Below are positions 12,738-21,975 of a stretch of DNA of 64,000 nucleotides, one piece after another. How positions within the stretch are numbered: the stretch's first letter is position 1; every line of letters begins with the position of its first letter. Made by a program: the position numbers and the translations under genes. This DNA comes from Aquabacterium soli (GTDB lineage Bacteria > Pseudomonadota > Gammaproteobacteria > Burkholderiales > Burkholderiaceae_C). The stretch lies in NCBI RefSeq assembly GCF_003933735.1, contig NZ_RSED01000002.1, positions 186,001-250,000 on the forward strand. Reading direction: 5' to 3'. Under the pieces are notes generated by a model. That model was not told the DNA's origin. It saw only the letters and a program-made list of their open reading frames with translations, and did no database searches.

Positions 12738-14864
12738 TCAGGCCAGCGCCACCATCTCCGAGAACAGGCCATGGGGCACGGGCTTGCCATACAGGTAGCC
12801 CTGCACCAGCTGGCAGCCCAGGCCGACCAGGTGATCGGCCTGCTCGCGCGTTTCCACGCCCTCGGCCACCAGGTTCATCTCCAGGCTGTGGCCCAGTGAC
12901 ACGATGGCCTTGACCAGTTCGGCGCTGCTGCGATCACCCGGCAGGTCCTTGATGAAGGACCGGTCGATCTTGAGCGTGTCCACCGGGAAGCGCGTCAGGT
13001 AGCTCAGGGCCGAATAGCCGGTGCCGAAATCGTCCAGCGCGATGCTGATGCCTTGCGCCGCGATGTCCTGCAGGATGGCCAGGATCTCGTCGCGGCCATC
13101 GAGCAGCAGGCTCTCGGTGATCTCCAGCTCCAGCCATTCGGGGCGGCAGCCTGTGCTGCGCAGCGCTTCGCTCACCGTCACCGAGAACGGCGTGCCCACG
13201 AACTGACGGGCCGACAGGTTCACGGCGATCTTCAGCGGCAGCCTGCGGCCCGCGTTCCAGGTGGTGGCGGCCGCGCAGGCGCTGCGCAGGGCCCAGGCCC
13301 CCATGGGCACGATCAGGCCGGTGTCCTCGGCCATCGAGATGAAGCTCAATGGCGGCACCATGCCCCGGTAGGGATGGTTCCAGCGCATCAACGCCTCAGC
13401 ACCCACCAGCACGCCGCTGGCCAGGTCGAACTTGGGCTGGTAGTACAGCTCCAGCTCGTCCATCTCGATCGCCTTGCGCAACTCGCTTTCCAGGCTGAGC
13501 CGCTCAGACGCCTGGCGCGTGAGCTCCTTCGAGTAGAAGCGGAAGTTGTTGCGGCCTTGCGATTTGGCGTGGTACAGGGCCGCATCGGCGTACTGCATCA
13601 ACTGCACCGCGTCTTGTGCATCGGCCGGGTAGAAGGCGCCGCCCACACTGGCCGTGACGAACACCTCCTGCCCACCCAGGTCGAACGGCCGCGCGAAGGC
13701 GCTCAGCACCTTCTGCGCGATCGAGCCCATGTCGGTGGCATGGCGCACCTCGGGCAGCAGCACCGCAAACTCGTCACCACCCAGCCGGGCCACGGTGTCG
13801 TACTCGCGCATGGCCTGCTGCAGGCGCTGGGCAGCCTGTTGCAGCAAGGCATCGCCCGCGGTGTGACCCAGGGAATCGTTGATGTCCTTGAAGCGGTCCA
13901 GGTCCAGCATGAGCAGGCCCAGTTGCTGGTTGTGCCAGGACGCGTCCGTCAGCGCCTGGTTCAGTCGATCCACAAACAGGGCCCTGTTGGGCAGCCCCGT
14001 GACGGTATCGAAGAAGGACAGTGAATGCAGTTGGCGCCTGTACGACTTGACCTCGCTGATGTCCTGCAGGGTGGCCAGCAGCCGACGGGGTTTGCCGCTG
14101 GCGCCGTAATCGATCTTCACCAGCGAATGGAACTCTCGCACGTTACCTTCGGCATCGCTCTTGCGCACCTCGTAGCGCAGCGAGGTCTCGCGTTTGGAGA
14201 AAGCCTCGGCGTACAGCTGCCCCACCCACTCGCGCTGGTCGGCCGGCAGCAGGCCCAGCAGGCCTCGCTCATCGGCCTGCCAGTCGGGCGGCAGGCCCCA
14301 CATCTTCACGGCCTGGTCCGACAGCACGGCGCGGCGCTGCTCGAAATCCCACTCCCAGTAGCCGAACTGGGCGATCTGCTGGGCTTCTTCCAGGCGCGTC
14401 TCGCTGTCGGACAAGGCCTGGATCATCGCGTCATGGCTGGTGATGTCCTGCAGGGCCACGACACAGCACCGCAGGGCCCCATCCGCGCCGCGCTCGAACA
14501 GCGCGTTGGCGCCAAAACGGCGGCGGCCATCGGGCAGGCAGGCGGCGAATTCGGCCACCACATTGCGCTGCCCCCCGTTCAGCACCTGCTGCCAATGCGC
14601 CTGCAGGTTGGGCCGCTCTTTCGGATCGAGCAGGTCCAGCAGGGTGTCCAGAGACACTGACTCGGGCAGGGCAAGCAGGCCGCAGGCAATCGCGCTGAGC
14701 TTGACCAGAGGCTGACCGAATTCCCAGGTCAGCAACCCGATCTGGTTGAGGTTTTCTGCCGCCTCCAGCTGCAAGGCTGTCGTCGGGAAGGTCGCCCGCG
14801 AATGGGGCGAGGGCATGAGGTCCGTGAAGGATTCCGCGCAACCTTCAGGGCTGTCTTGCTGCAT
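12738..14864 (-). CDS. PAS-GGDEF-EAL cyclic di-GMP enzyme
   Basis: A 708-residue protein, or up to 746 if the furthest start is used. Two PAS-like sensor regions (about 30-150 and 155-275) precede a GGDEF domain with an intact GGDEF at 362-366 and an EAL domain with intact EAL at 490-492, NLSARQF, EITES, DDFGTGYSAL and LKIDRSF. All metal and catalytic motifs appear present, so both synthesis and breakdown of c-di-GMP are possible. No transmembrane segment is seen. Candidate starts are 14978, 14894 and 14864; a sigma-28-like promoter at 14917-14944 would exclude the first, and the last has GGAG at 12 bases. Confidence 0.92.
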   Translation of the reverse strand: MQQDSPEGCAESFTDLMPSPHSRATFPTTALQLEAAENLNQIGLLTWEFGQPLVKLSAIACGLLALPESVSLDTLLDLLDPKERPNLQAHWQQVLNGGQRNVVAEFAACLPDGRRRFGANALFERGADGALRCCVVALQDITSHDAMIQALSDSETRLEEAQQIAQFGYWEWDFEQRRAVLSDQAVKMWGLPPDWQADERGLLGLLPADQREWVGQLYAEAFSKRETSLRYEVRKSDAEGNVREFHSLVKIDYGASGKPRRLLATLQDISEVKSYRRQLHSLSFFDTVTGLPNRALFVDRLNQALTDASWHNQQLGLLMLDLDRFKDINDSLGHTAGDALLQQAAQRLQQAMREYDTVARLGGDEFAVLLPEVRHATDMGSIAQKVLSAFARPFDLGGQEVFVTASVGGAFYPADAQDAVQLMQYADAALYHAKSQGRNNFRFYSKELTRQASERLSLESELRKAIEMDELELYYQPKFDLASGVLVGAEALMRWNHPYRGMVPPLSFISMAEDTGLIVPMGAWALRSACAAATTWNAGRRLPLKIAVNLSARQFVGTPFSVTVSEALRSTGCRPEWLELEITESLLLDGRDEILAILQDIAAQGISIALDDFGTGYSALSYLTRFPVDTLKIDRSFIKDLPGDRSSAELVKAIVSLGHSLEMNLVAEGVETREQADHLVGLGCQLVQGYLYGKPVPHGLFSEMVALA

Positions 14865-14916
14865 GTAGTTGTCTGTCTCCGGACTGTGGGGCATCCCGAC
14901 GCAGGGCCCCATGTGC

Positions 14917-14944
14917 TTATCGACCGGCCTGCCCGCTGCCTTTA
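14917..14944 (-). promoter_or_regulatory. Sigma-28 (FliA)-like promoter
   Basis: Read on the minus strand, TAAAGGCA (14944-14937) is followed after 12 bases by GTCGATAA (14924-14917). This is one base from the GCCGATAA -10 element of flagellar sigma-28 promoters with a TAAA -35 and a spacer one base longer than the enterobacterial norm. Transcription would begin near 14909, just upstream of the GGDEF-EAL starts at 14894 and 14864. Confidence 0.5.
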
Positions 14945-15106
14945 GCAGGGGAAACCCAGCCACGGCACGGGACGTCATCTCGCATCACAGACCATCCGTT
15001 GGCCCCGGTGTAGGATCAGGCCTGGCCTGACGGAACCTCACCGCAGTGCCCGGTATCCCATCCCCCAGCGCAGCCAATCGCCGCCTCCAGCCGCCTCCAT
15101 AACACC

Positions 15107-15565
15107 ATGTCCATCGCTGACCGCCTGTCCGCCCTCGGCATCACACTGCCCCCCGTGGCCGTGCCCGCCGCCGCATACCTGCCCTTCGCCCGCACGGGCA
15201 ACCTGGTGTTCCTCTCGGGCCACATCGCCAAGAAGGACGGCCAGGTCTGGGTGGGCCAGCTGGGCAAGGACATCACCACGTCGGAAGGCCAGCAGGCCGC
15301 CCGGGCCGTGGCCATCGACCTGCTGGGCACGCTGAACGCCGCCGCCGGCAGCCTGGACAAGGTGGTGCGCATCGTCAAGGTCATGAGCCTGGTCAACAGC
15401 ACGCCTGACTACACCGAGCAGCACCTGGTCACCAATGGGTGTTCAGACCTGCTGGCCGAGGTCTTCGGCGATGCCGGCCGACACGCGCGCAGCGCCTTCG
15501 GCGTGGCCCAGATCCCACTGGGCTCCTGCGTCGAGATCGAACTGATCGCCGAAGTGCGCGACTGA
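15107..15565 (+). CDS. RidA/YjgF family protein
   Basis: The 152-residue product matches the longer RidA-like subgroup: FARTGNLVFLSGHIA near the N-terminus, a central VKVMSLVNSTPDYTEQH, and the C-terminal ARSAFGVAQIPLGSCVEIELIAEV. RidA relatives hydrolyse reactive enamine/imine intermediates from PLP enzymes. The catalytic Arg of true RidA sits in an R-x-x-x-x-V/A-x-L-P context; here the aligned R in HARSAFGVAQIPLG keeps it, though the subgroup may differ in substrate. Five bases separate it from dsbB. The spacer upstream (14865-15106) otherwise holds only the divergent sigma-28-like promoter. Confidence 0.88.
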   Translation: MSIADRLSALGITLPPVAVPAAAYLPFARTGNLVFLSGHIAKKDGQVWVGQLGKDITTSEGQQAARAVAIDLLGTLNAAAGSLDKVVRIVKVMSLVNSTPDYTEQHLVTNGCSDLLAEVFGDAGRHARSAFGVAQIPLGSCVEIELIAEVRD

Positions 15566-15570
15566 GCCCC

Positions 15571-16068
15571 ATGACAGCGCAGTCCCCTTCCCGCAAGGTG
15601 CTGGCCCTGCTGGGCCTGGTGTGTGCAGCCTCCGTGGCCGGCGCCCTCGTGGCCCAGCACCGCTTCGGCATGGAGCCCTGCCCCTGGTGCATCCTGCAAC
15701 GCCTGCTGTTCATCGTGATCGCCGTGCTGTCGCTGGTGGCGGCCGCCCTGCCCTCTGCCACCGCGCGACGCGTGCTGGCGGTGCTGGTGGTGCCGGTGTC
15801 GGCCGGTGGCGTGGCCGCCGCCCTGTGGCAGCACTTCGTGGCGGCCAAGACGGCCTCCTGCGCGCTCACCCTGGCCGACCGCATCGTTGGGGGCCTGGGC
15901 CTGGACACACGCTGGCCCGAGGTCTTCGAGGTGCGCGCCTCCTGTGCCGACGCGGCCACCCAGCTGCTGGGCGTGCCTTTCGAGTTCTGGAGCCTGGCGC
16001 TGTTCGCCGTGGCCGGCGTGGTGGCCCTGGCCTGCGCCCTGTCGCGCCGCAACCGCCTCTTCAACTGA
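15571..16068 (+). CDS. dsbB: Disulfide bond formation protein DsbB
   Basis: A 165-residue four-helix inner-membrane protein. The first periplasmic loop holds Cys37-Cys40 in EPCPWCILQR and the second loop Cys97 and Cys124, the two redox pairs by which DsbB reoxidises DsbA and passes electrons to quinone. Arg43 just after the first pair corresponds to the quinone-linked arginine of the family. Length is typical. Directly follows the RidA gene; a 69-bp gap precedes the PabB-PabC fusion gene. Confidence 0.93.
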   Translation: MTAQSPSRKVLALLGLVCAASVAGALVAQHRFGMEPCPWCILQRLLFIVIAVLSLVAAALPSATARRVLAVLVVPVSAGGVAAALWQHFVAAKTASCALTLADRIVGGLGLDTRWPEVFEVRASCADAATQLLGVPFEFWSLALFAVAGVVALACALSRRNRLFN

Positions 16069-16137
16069 ACGAGGGCCACGCCCTGCCGCGGTGCCTCATG
16101 CCTTGACAGGCGGGGCGCCCGGCCCTGTACTGCAGCC

Positions 16138-17985
16138 ATGCTGGACGTCGACCCCACCCTCCCCACCGCGCTGATCGATTTTCCCGATCACGCGGGCGCA
16201 CGCCGCCGCCTGGCTTTCCACCAGCCGCGGCAATGGCTGGTGGCACACGACCCATCGCAGGTGCCTGCCCTGCTGGACGCCGCCCATCAAGCCGCGCGAG
16301 GGGGCGATTGGTGCGTGGGCTGGGTCGCCTACGAGGCCGCCCCGGGCCTGGATGCCCACCTGCCCGTCAAGGCCCTGCCACCCGACACGCCGTACGCCGT
16401 GTGGGCCGTGTTCGACCAGGCCCAGGCCCAGGCCTGGCCGGAGGACGGGACACCGTGCACGGCAACACCTGGCTGGCAGGCCGGCGCCTGGCAGTCCAGC
16501 CTGGACGACGCCCGCCTGCACCAGCAGGTGGAGCAGATCCGCGAGTTGATCCGTGATGGCGAGGTCTACCAGATCAACCTGACCGCCACGCTCAAGGGCA
16601 CTTTCGAGGCGGATGCCGCGGACGGCCCGCACCTGACACAGGCCCTGCACAGCTACTTCCGCGCCCTGCAACGCAGCCAGCCGCAAGGCTATGGCCTGAT
16701 GCTGGACAACCGGGCTGCGGCCCGCCAGCCCGGCGCCGTGCTCAGCGTGTCACCCGAGCTGTTCTTCGACTGGGATGGCGAGCAACTCATGGCCCGCCCC
16801 ATGAAGGGCACCGCGCCTCGGTCAGCCGACCCGGCGCAGGACGCCCAGGGGGCCGAGCACCTGCGCACCAGCCCCAAGGAGCGGGCCGAGAACCTGATGA
16901 TCGTGGACCTGCTGCGCAACGACCTGTCGCGCGTGGCCCAGGTGGGCAGCGTGGCCGTGCCCACCCTGTTCGATGTGCAGGCCCTGCCCACGGTCTGGCA
17001 GATGACGTCCACCGTCACGGCCCGCACGCGGCCCGGCGTGCACCTGAGCGAAGTGTTCGCCGCGCTGTTTCCTTGCGGCTCCGTCACCGGCGCACCCAAG
17101 CGCCAGGCCATGCACCACATCGCGCGCATGGAAACCGGGCCGCGGGGCGTGTACTGCGGCGCCTCGGGCGTGATGGCGCCTGGCGGGCGCGTCACCCTGA
17201 ACGTGCCCATCCGCACCGTGGCCGTGCACACGCCGCCCCCGCCCGCCCCCTGGACGCTGCGCTGCGGCATTGGCAGCGGCATCACACTGGACGCCACGCC
17301 CGAGGGCGAGGCGCTCGAATGGCAGGCCAAGCAGGCCTTCCTGCGGCGCGCCGACCGGCCGTTCCAGCTGCTTGAATCCCTGCGATTGCAGGACGGCGCC
17401 GTCGCCCGCATCGAGGCTCACCTGGCACGCCTGGCACGCAGCGCACAGCACTTCGGCTTTGCCTGGAACGACCGCATCGAGGCCGCCTGCCTGCAGGCCC
17501 TGCAGACCATCGCACAGGCCCATCCCACCGGTGTGTTCAAGTTGCGGCTGCTGCTGGACGCCCGTGGCTGCCCGCTGGCCGAGGCCTCGCCATTGCCCTC
17601 ACCGCCTGACGGCCCTCGCCCCGTGGTGCTGGCCACCACCGCCCTGCCCCGCGCCGATCGGGACGAGTTCATCCGCCACAAGACCACCCAGCGCCAGGCC
17701 TATGCGCCTTTCGCGCCACCGGCAGGAGTCTTCGACACCCTGCTGCACAACGAGTGCGGCGAGCTGACCGAGTTCACCATCGGCAATGTCGCCTTGAAGC
17801 TGGATGGGCAGTGGTTCACGCCCCCGTTGCATTGCGGGCTGCTGCCTGGCGTGATGCGCGAATCCCTGCTGGCCGAGGGCCGCCTGCGAGAGCGTGTGCT
17901 GCTGGTGGGCGACGTGCCCCGAGCCGAGGGGCTTGCCCTGCTCAACAGCGTGCGCGGCTGGGTGGATGTGGTGCTGGCGGCGTAG
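16138..17985 (+). CDS. pabBC: Aminodeoxychorismate synthase component I fused to aminodeoxychorismate lyase
   Basis: A 615-residue fusion for p-aminobenzoate (folate) synthesis. The N-terminal chorismate-binding domain (about 115-395) carries RPMKGT with Lys223, the lysine that marks aminodeoxychorismate synthases, plus SPELFF, ENLMIVDLLRNDLSR and PCGSVTGAPK. The C-terminal class IV aminotransferase-like domain (about 400-615) carries FIRHKTTQRQAY with Lys515 as the likely PLP lysine and ECGELTEFTIGN. It turns chorismate plus ammonia into p-aminobenzoate and pyruvate. The glutamine amidotransferase PabA is not in the window. A RidA gene two positions upstream may be relevant because PLP enzymes release enamines, but this is conjecture. 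Confidence 0.93.
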   Translation: MLDVDPTLPTALIDFPDHAGARRRLAFHQPRQWLVAHDPSQVPALLDAAHQAARGGDWCVGWVAYEAAPGLDAHLPVKALPPDTPYAVWAVFDQAQAQAWPEDGTPCTATPGWQAGAWQSSLDDARLHQQVEQIRELIRDGEVYQINLTATLKGTFEADAADGPHLTQALHSYFRALQRSQPQGYGLMLDNRAAARQPGAVLSVSPELFFDWDGEQLMARPMKGTAPRSADPAQDAQGAEHLRTSPKERAENLMIVDLLRNDLSRVAQVGSVAVPTLFDVQALPTVWQMTSTVTARTRPGVHLSEVFAALFPCGSVTGAPKRQAMHHIARMETGPRGVYCGASGVMAPGGRVTLNVPIRTVAVHTPPPPAPWTLRCGIGSGITLDATPEGEALEWQAKQAFLRRADRPFQLLESLRLQDGAVARIEAHLARLARSAQHFGFAWNDRIEAACLQALQTIAQAHPTGVFKLRLLLDARGCPLAEASPLPSPPDGPRPVVLATTALPRADRDEFIRHKTTQRQAYAPFAPPAGVFDTLLHNECGELTEFTIGNVALKLDGQWFTPPLHCGLLPGVMRESLLAEGRLRERVLLVGDVPRAEGLALLNSVRGWVDVVLAA

Positions 17986-18092
17986 GGGCCAATTTGGCAG
18001 AGCACCCCACCGGGTTTCCCGGCGGCCGCCCACCGACCAGCCCCGATCCCTGGCAGACTGTCGCCCTTCTGCCGTCCCCTTGAAAGACCTCC

Positions 18093-18497
18093 ATGCGCCT
18101 GCTGCACACCATGCTGCGCGTTGGCCAGCTCCAGCGCTCCATCGATTTCTACACCCAGGCCCTGGGCATGACCCTGCTGCGCACCGTCGACCGGCCCGAT
18201 CAGCAATACACCCTGGCCTACCTGGGCTACGGCCCCAACCCCGAGCATGCCGAGCTGGAGTTCACCTACAACTACGGCACCGAGAAGTACGAGCTGGGCA
18301 CGGCTTATGGGCACATCGCGCTGGGCGTGGATGACATCAACGCCGTCTGCGAGAAGGTTCGTGGGTTGGGTGCCTCATTGGGCGGGGTGGTGTCGCGCGA
18401 GCCCGGGCCTGTCAAAGGGGGCAATACGGTGATTGCTTTTGTGACGGATCCCGATGGGTACAAGGTTGAGCTGATTCAGCACGGATCGCCGATCTGA
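18093..18497 (+). CDS. gloA: Lactoylglutathione lyase (glyoxalase I)
   Basis: A 134-residue glyoxalase I with all four metal ligands in the expected places: His5, Glu56, His74 and Glu126. It isomerises the hemithioacetal of methylglyoxal and glutathione to S-lactoylglutathione in the cytoplasm. Length and sequence ([30 protein letters not shown]) match the Ni-dependent short bacterial type. The gene converges on aroC; the 337 bp between them are filled by a repeat element. Confidence 0.96.
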   Translation: MRLLHTMLRVGQLQRSIDFYTQALGMTLLRTVDRPDQQYTLAYLGYGPNPEHAELEFTYNYGTEKYELGTAYGHIALGVDDINAVCEKVRGLGASLGGVVSREPGPVKGGNTVIAFVTDPDGYKVELIQHGSPI

Positions 18498-18509
18498 GCG
18501 TTTGTCGTT

Positions 18510-18806
18510 GGAGCGTGGGGCGGGGTCTGAAGCCCCTTTGATGCTCCGCTCGGCACAGCGAAGAGCCTGTTGATCCAAACGCGCAAACCGTCGCGCGCGC
18601 GCGCGCCCCTCTTGGCACGCCACCAGCGGGGCACAAGAGGGATGTGGGGGCAGACGGCCGGACGCCTTGTTGGCGCTGAGCAGCACAGTGGCGAGGTGGG
18701 CATGTGCGCAAGCACGCCGAAGGCGTGACCGACAACAATGAAGCCCGGACGGCTGCCACCACATCCCGTGCCCCGCGCTCTTGTGGCAAGGCGCTCAAGC
18801 CAACGA
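18510..18806. repeat. Imperfect palindromic intergenic repeat (copy 1), whole gloA-aroC spacer
   Basis: The spacer between the convergent genes gloA and aroC holds no credible gene. Bases 18615-18701 are about 89% identical to 55994-56081. The left arm (around 18627-18660, GGGATGTGGGGGCAG) returns inverted and diverged at 18744-18778 (CTGCCACCACATCCC). A CG-alternating run lies at 18592-18606. The start (GGGGCGGGGTCTGA at about 18517-18530) also matches the start of copy 2. Three copies of this family lie in the window. Type unknown; short frames across it are artefacts. Confidence 0.75.
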
Positions 18807-18834
18807 AGGCCAAGGAAAGCCAGGCTTCAGCAGA

Positions 18835-19941
18835 TCACTCAGACGGCCGCTGTGCCGCAATCTTCGGCGTGCTCACCGACACATCACCACACTGTGCCCG
18901 GTGCCGCAGCACATGGTCGATCACCACCAGCGCCAGCATCGCCTCCGCGATCGGCGTCGCGCGAATGCCCACGCAGGGATCATGACGCCCGAAGGTCTCC
19001 ACCGTCGCAGGGTTCCCTTCCAGATCGATCGAAGGCCGCGGCGTGCGGATCGAACTGGTCGGCTTGATCGCGATCGACACGCGCAGATCCTGCCCCGTCG
19101 AGATGCCGCCCAGCACACCACCCGCGTGGTTGGACATGAAGCCCTCGGGCGTGAGCCCGTCGCCGTGCTCGCTGCCCTTCTGCGTGACGCAGCCAAAGCC
19201 AGCGCCAATCTCCACACCCTTGACCGCATTGATGCCCATCATCGCAAAGGCGATGTCGGCGTCCAGCTTGTCGAACAAGGGCTCGCCCAGGCCCACCGGC
19301 ATGCCGGTGGCCTCGACATACAGCCGCGCGCCGCAAGAATCGCCCTGCTTGCGCAGATCGTCCATGTAGGCCTCAAGTGCCTCGATCTGGCTGGCATTGG
19401 GCGCGAAAAATGGGTTCTGGCTGACATGCTCCCAGCCCTCGAAAGCGATGGGCAACTCACCCAGCTGGGTCATGCAGGCGCGGAAGGACACGCCATGGTG
19501 CTCTTTCAGCCACTTCTTGGCCACGGCCCCAGCCGCCACCATGGGTGCTGTCAGACGTGCCGACGAGCGGCCACCGCCCCGCGGATCACGGATGCCGTAC
19601 TTGTGCCAATAGGTGTAGTCGGCGTGGCCAGGGCGGAAGGTCTGCAGGATGTTGCCGTAGTCCTTGCTGCGCTGGTCGGTGTTGCGGATCAGCAGGGCGA
19701 TGGGCGCCCCCGTGGTCCTGCCCTCGTACACGCCTGACAGGATCTCGACGGCATCGGGCTCATTGCGCTGGGTGACATGGCGCGAGGTGCCGGGGCGGCG
19801 GCGGTCCAGATCATGCTGGATGTCGGCCTCGGTCAGGGCCATGCCGGGGGGGCAGCCGTCGATCACGCAGCCGATGGCCGGGCCATGCGATTCGCCGAAG
19901 TTGGAGACGGAAAACAGGTGTCCGAAGGTGCTGCCGGCCAT
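18835..19941 (-). CDS. aroC: Chorismate synthase
   Basis: A 368-residue enzyme of the shikimate pathway that converts 5-enolpyruvylshikimate-3-phosphate to chorismate with reduced FMN. Family signatures are clear: [55 protein letters not shown] and the C-terminal [19 protein letters not shown]. It supplies the substrate of the nearby PabB-PabC fusion. Length is close to the usual 350-370. Preceded by the CBS-domain gene on the same strand with a hairpin between. Confidence 0.97.
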   Translation of the reverse strand: MAGSTFGHLFSVSNFGESHGPAIGCVIDGCPPGMALTEADIQHDLDRRRPGTSRHVTQRNEPDAVEILSGVYEGRTTGAPIALLIRNTDQRSKDYGNILQTFRPGHADYTYWHKYGIRDPRGGGRSSARLTAPMVAAGAVAKKWLKEHHGVSFRACMTQLGELPIAFEGWEHVSQNPFFAPNASQIEALEAYMDDLRKQGDSCGARLYVEATGMPVGLGEPLFDKLDADIAFAMMGINAVKGVEIGAGFGCVTQKGSEHGDGLTPEGFMSNHAGGVLGGISTGQDLRVSIAIKPTSSIRTPRPSIDLEGNPATVETFGRHDPCVGIRATPIAEAMLALVVIDHVLRHRAQCGDVSVSTPKIAAQRPSE

Positions 19942-19985
19942 GGAGATCAGGGATGCGTGGGGAAACCGTTATTGTCCCCCAAGAC

Positions 19986-20008
19986 AAAACCCGGCGCCAA
20001 GGCCGGGT
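19986..20008 (-). terminator. Probable intrinsic terminator of the CBS-domain gene
   Basis: On the minus strand a 7-bp perfect stem (ACCCGGC and GCCGGGT, six-base loop) is followed by TTTT. It lies 34 bases after the CBS gene stop codon and 45 bases before aroC, so aroC probably has its own promoter. Confidence 0.5.
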
Positions 20009-20041
20009 CTGGGGGATGGTGCGGCCCTGAAAGGCCGACGA

Positions 20042-20509
20042 TCAGAGCAGGGCCTGGCGCTCGCCCTGGCCTTCTTCAACCGGCCAGTCGCGGATGTAGG
20101 CCTTGAGCATGCGGTTCTCGAAATCCTGGCCATCGACCACGGCCTTGGCCACGTCGTAGAAGGAGATCACACCGGCCAGCGTCTTGTTGGTCAGCACGGG
20201 CATGTAGCGCGCATGGCGGTTGAGCATCATGCGGCGCACTTCGTCGATCTCGGTGTCGGGGGTGCAGGTCAGCGGGTGGTCGTCCATCACGGAGCGCACG
20301 GCTTGCGAGCCGAAGGCCCCATCGTTGCGCACCACGGCCTGGATCACCTCGCGGAAGGTGAGCATGCCCACCAGTTCACCATGCTCCATCACCACCAGAG
20401 AGCCGATGTCGTGCTGCGACATGGTGGTGGCCGCTTCGGACAGAGGGTCCTCCGGGCGGACGGTGAACAGCGTGCTGCCTTTGACGCGGAGGATGTCGCT
20501 GACTTTCAT
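20042..20509 (-). CDS. CBS-domain pair protein
   Basis: The 155-residue product is two CBS motifs in tandem (about 8-60 and 75-130) with GSLVVMEHGELVGMLTFREVI and ARYMPVLTNKTLAGVISFYDVAKAVV, and a short C-terminal tail. Stand-alone CBS pairs bind adenine nucleotides and regulate other proteins; the partner is unknown. AAGGAG lies eight bases before the ATG. The 174-bp spacer upstream contains a TATATT box that may be its -10 element but no clear -35. Confidence 0.9.
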   Translation of the reverse strand: MKVSDILRVKGSTLFTVRPEDPLSEAATTMSQHDIGSLVVMEHGELVGMLTFREVIQAVVRNDGAFGSQAVRSVMDDHPLTCTPDTEIDEVRRMMLNRHARYMPVLTNKTLAGVISFYDVAKAVVDGQDFENRMLKAYIRDWPVEEGQGERQALL

Positions 20510-20683
20510 GGGGAAGTCTCCTTGGGGGCGGGAATCTGCGGCACCGCGGGCGGATCACGCCACCGGGCCACGAGGTGTGGGGTCACAGTGTGCCGCAAGC
20601 AGCTGTTGGCCGCGCACGGATCCGACTTCGCGTCGAGTCAATATAGCCCCGATCCAACACGAGCGCCACTGTTAAACCCAGGT

Positions 20684-21928
20684 TCAGGGCGCGTCTTTGC
20701 TCAGTGTTTGCCCCAGTGCCGCCGCCAGCGACAGGTCGTCGAAACGGGCTTGCCGCCAGAACGCCAGGCTCCAGTTGTCGGGCCCCAGCAGCAGTTGCCT
20801 GACCAGCGGTGCCACCGGCGTCAATGCCGGATCACACAGCAGCACGAAGCGTCCGCCATCATCCGACTCGGGCTCGTCCAGGCGGGCCACCCAGTCCAGG
20901 GTCACCAGGGTGTCGAGCACCGGTTCCAGCTGAAGCGGGTCGGTGCGCAGGATCTGCGCCAGGCGCAAGCCCGAGTGACCGGCCGTGGCCGTGTGCTGCG
21001 CATCGGCCAGGGTCTTGAGCAGCGCCAGCGCCATCTGGAAGCGGTAGCCCGGCGCATCCGGCCAGCGTTTGACGCGTGACAGCAAGCTGGGCGCATAGGC
21101 CGCCACCACCGCGCCCTGCAGCACGATCAGCCAGCTCAGGAAGATCCAGACCAGGAAGATCGGCAGCGCGGCGAACGCCCCATACACGGTGGCGTACACC
21201 GGCACATTCGACAAGTACAAGGCCAGCACCTTCTGCGCCAGCTCCAGCCCGACGGACACGAACAGCGCGCCCGACGCCGCATGCTCCCACCGCACATGGG
21301 TGTTGGGCACATACCGGAACAAGGCCGCAAAGCCCGCGGTCTGCACCACGAACACGATCATGCCCAGCAGCACGCTGACACCGCCAGGCAACTCGCCCAC
21401 CCAGCCGCGCGAGGCCGACAACACGTACGAGGTGACCGTCAGGCTGGCGCCGATCAGCAACGGCCCCAGCGTGAGCGCGGCCCAGTACACCAGCACCCGC
21501 TGCGCGATGGGCCGCCGCGTGCGCACCCGCCAGATTGCATTGAGCGTGTGGTCGATGGTCAGCATCAGGAACATGGCCGTCAGGCCCAGGGCGATCAGGC
21601 CCACGCCGCCCAGCTGGCTGGCCTTGCCCGAAAACCGCGTCAGCAGCAGCATCACCTGCTTGGCGATCACATCGGGCACCAGGCCGCTGAGGAACTGGGT
21701 CTCCAGTGCCTTGCGAAAGCGCGCGAACACCGGGAAGGCGCTGAACAGGGCCAGCATCACGGTGAACAAGGGCACCAGCGCAATGGTGGTGGTGAAGGTC
21801 AGGCTGCCGGCCGTGACGCCCAGCCGATCTTCGCGAAATCTCAGGCGCAAGGTCTGGAGGGTGGCCATCCATGGCCAGTGCTGCAGCAGCACAAGAAAAC
21901 GCCGGTACCAAGTCATGGGGGCTATCAT
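20684..21928 (-). CDS. YihY/BrkB family inner-membrane protein
   Basis: A 414-residue protein with about six transmembrane helices in the first 300 residues and a soluble C-terminal part, as in the YihY (UPF0761, formerly called RNase BN) family. Typical stretches are AGSLTFTTTIALVPLFTVML and VYGAFAALPIFLVWIFLSW. Function is not established; the family has been described as possible transporter or virulence-associated protein, and it is not a ribonuclease. The start at 21928 has a GGTGGGG stretch just upstream; 21916 is an alternative. The DUF2069 gene diverges 47 bp away. Confidence 0.88.
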   Translation of the reverse strand: MIAPMTWYRRFLVLLQHWPWMATLQTLRLRFREDRLGVTAGSLTFTTTIALVPLFTVMLALFSAFPVFARFRKALETQFLSGLVPDVIAKQVMLLLTRFSGKASQLGGVGLIALGLTAMFLMLTIDHTLNAIWRVRTRRPIAQRVLVYWAALTLGPLLIGASLTVTSYVLSASRGWVGELPGGVSVLLGMIVFVVQTAGFAALFRYVPNTHVRWEHAASGALFVSVGLELAQKVLALYLSNVPVYATVYGAFAALPIFLVWIFLSWLIVLQGAVVAAYAPSLLSRVKRWPDAPGYRFQMALALLKTLADAQHTATAGHSGLRLAQILRTDPLQLEPVLDTLVTLDWVARLDEPESDDGGRFVLLCDPALTPVAPLVRQLLLGPDNWSLAFWRQARFDDLSLAAALGQTLSKDAP

Positions 21929-21975
21929 GCCACCCCACCGGCTCCCCACTTGGAGGGACGCCGCCCTGCCCCGCC

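Noticed and set aside
18375-18813. Arg/Ala-rich minus-strand frames across the gloA-aroC spacer
   Set aside because: They lie on a repeat element, have no ribosome site, and equivalent frames appear in the other repeat copies at 55873-56262; they are by-products of the repeat.
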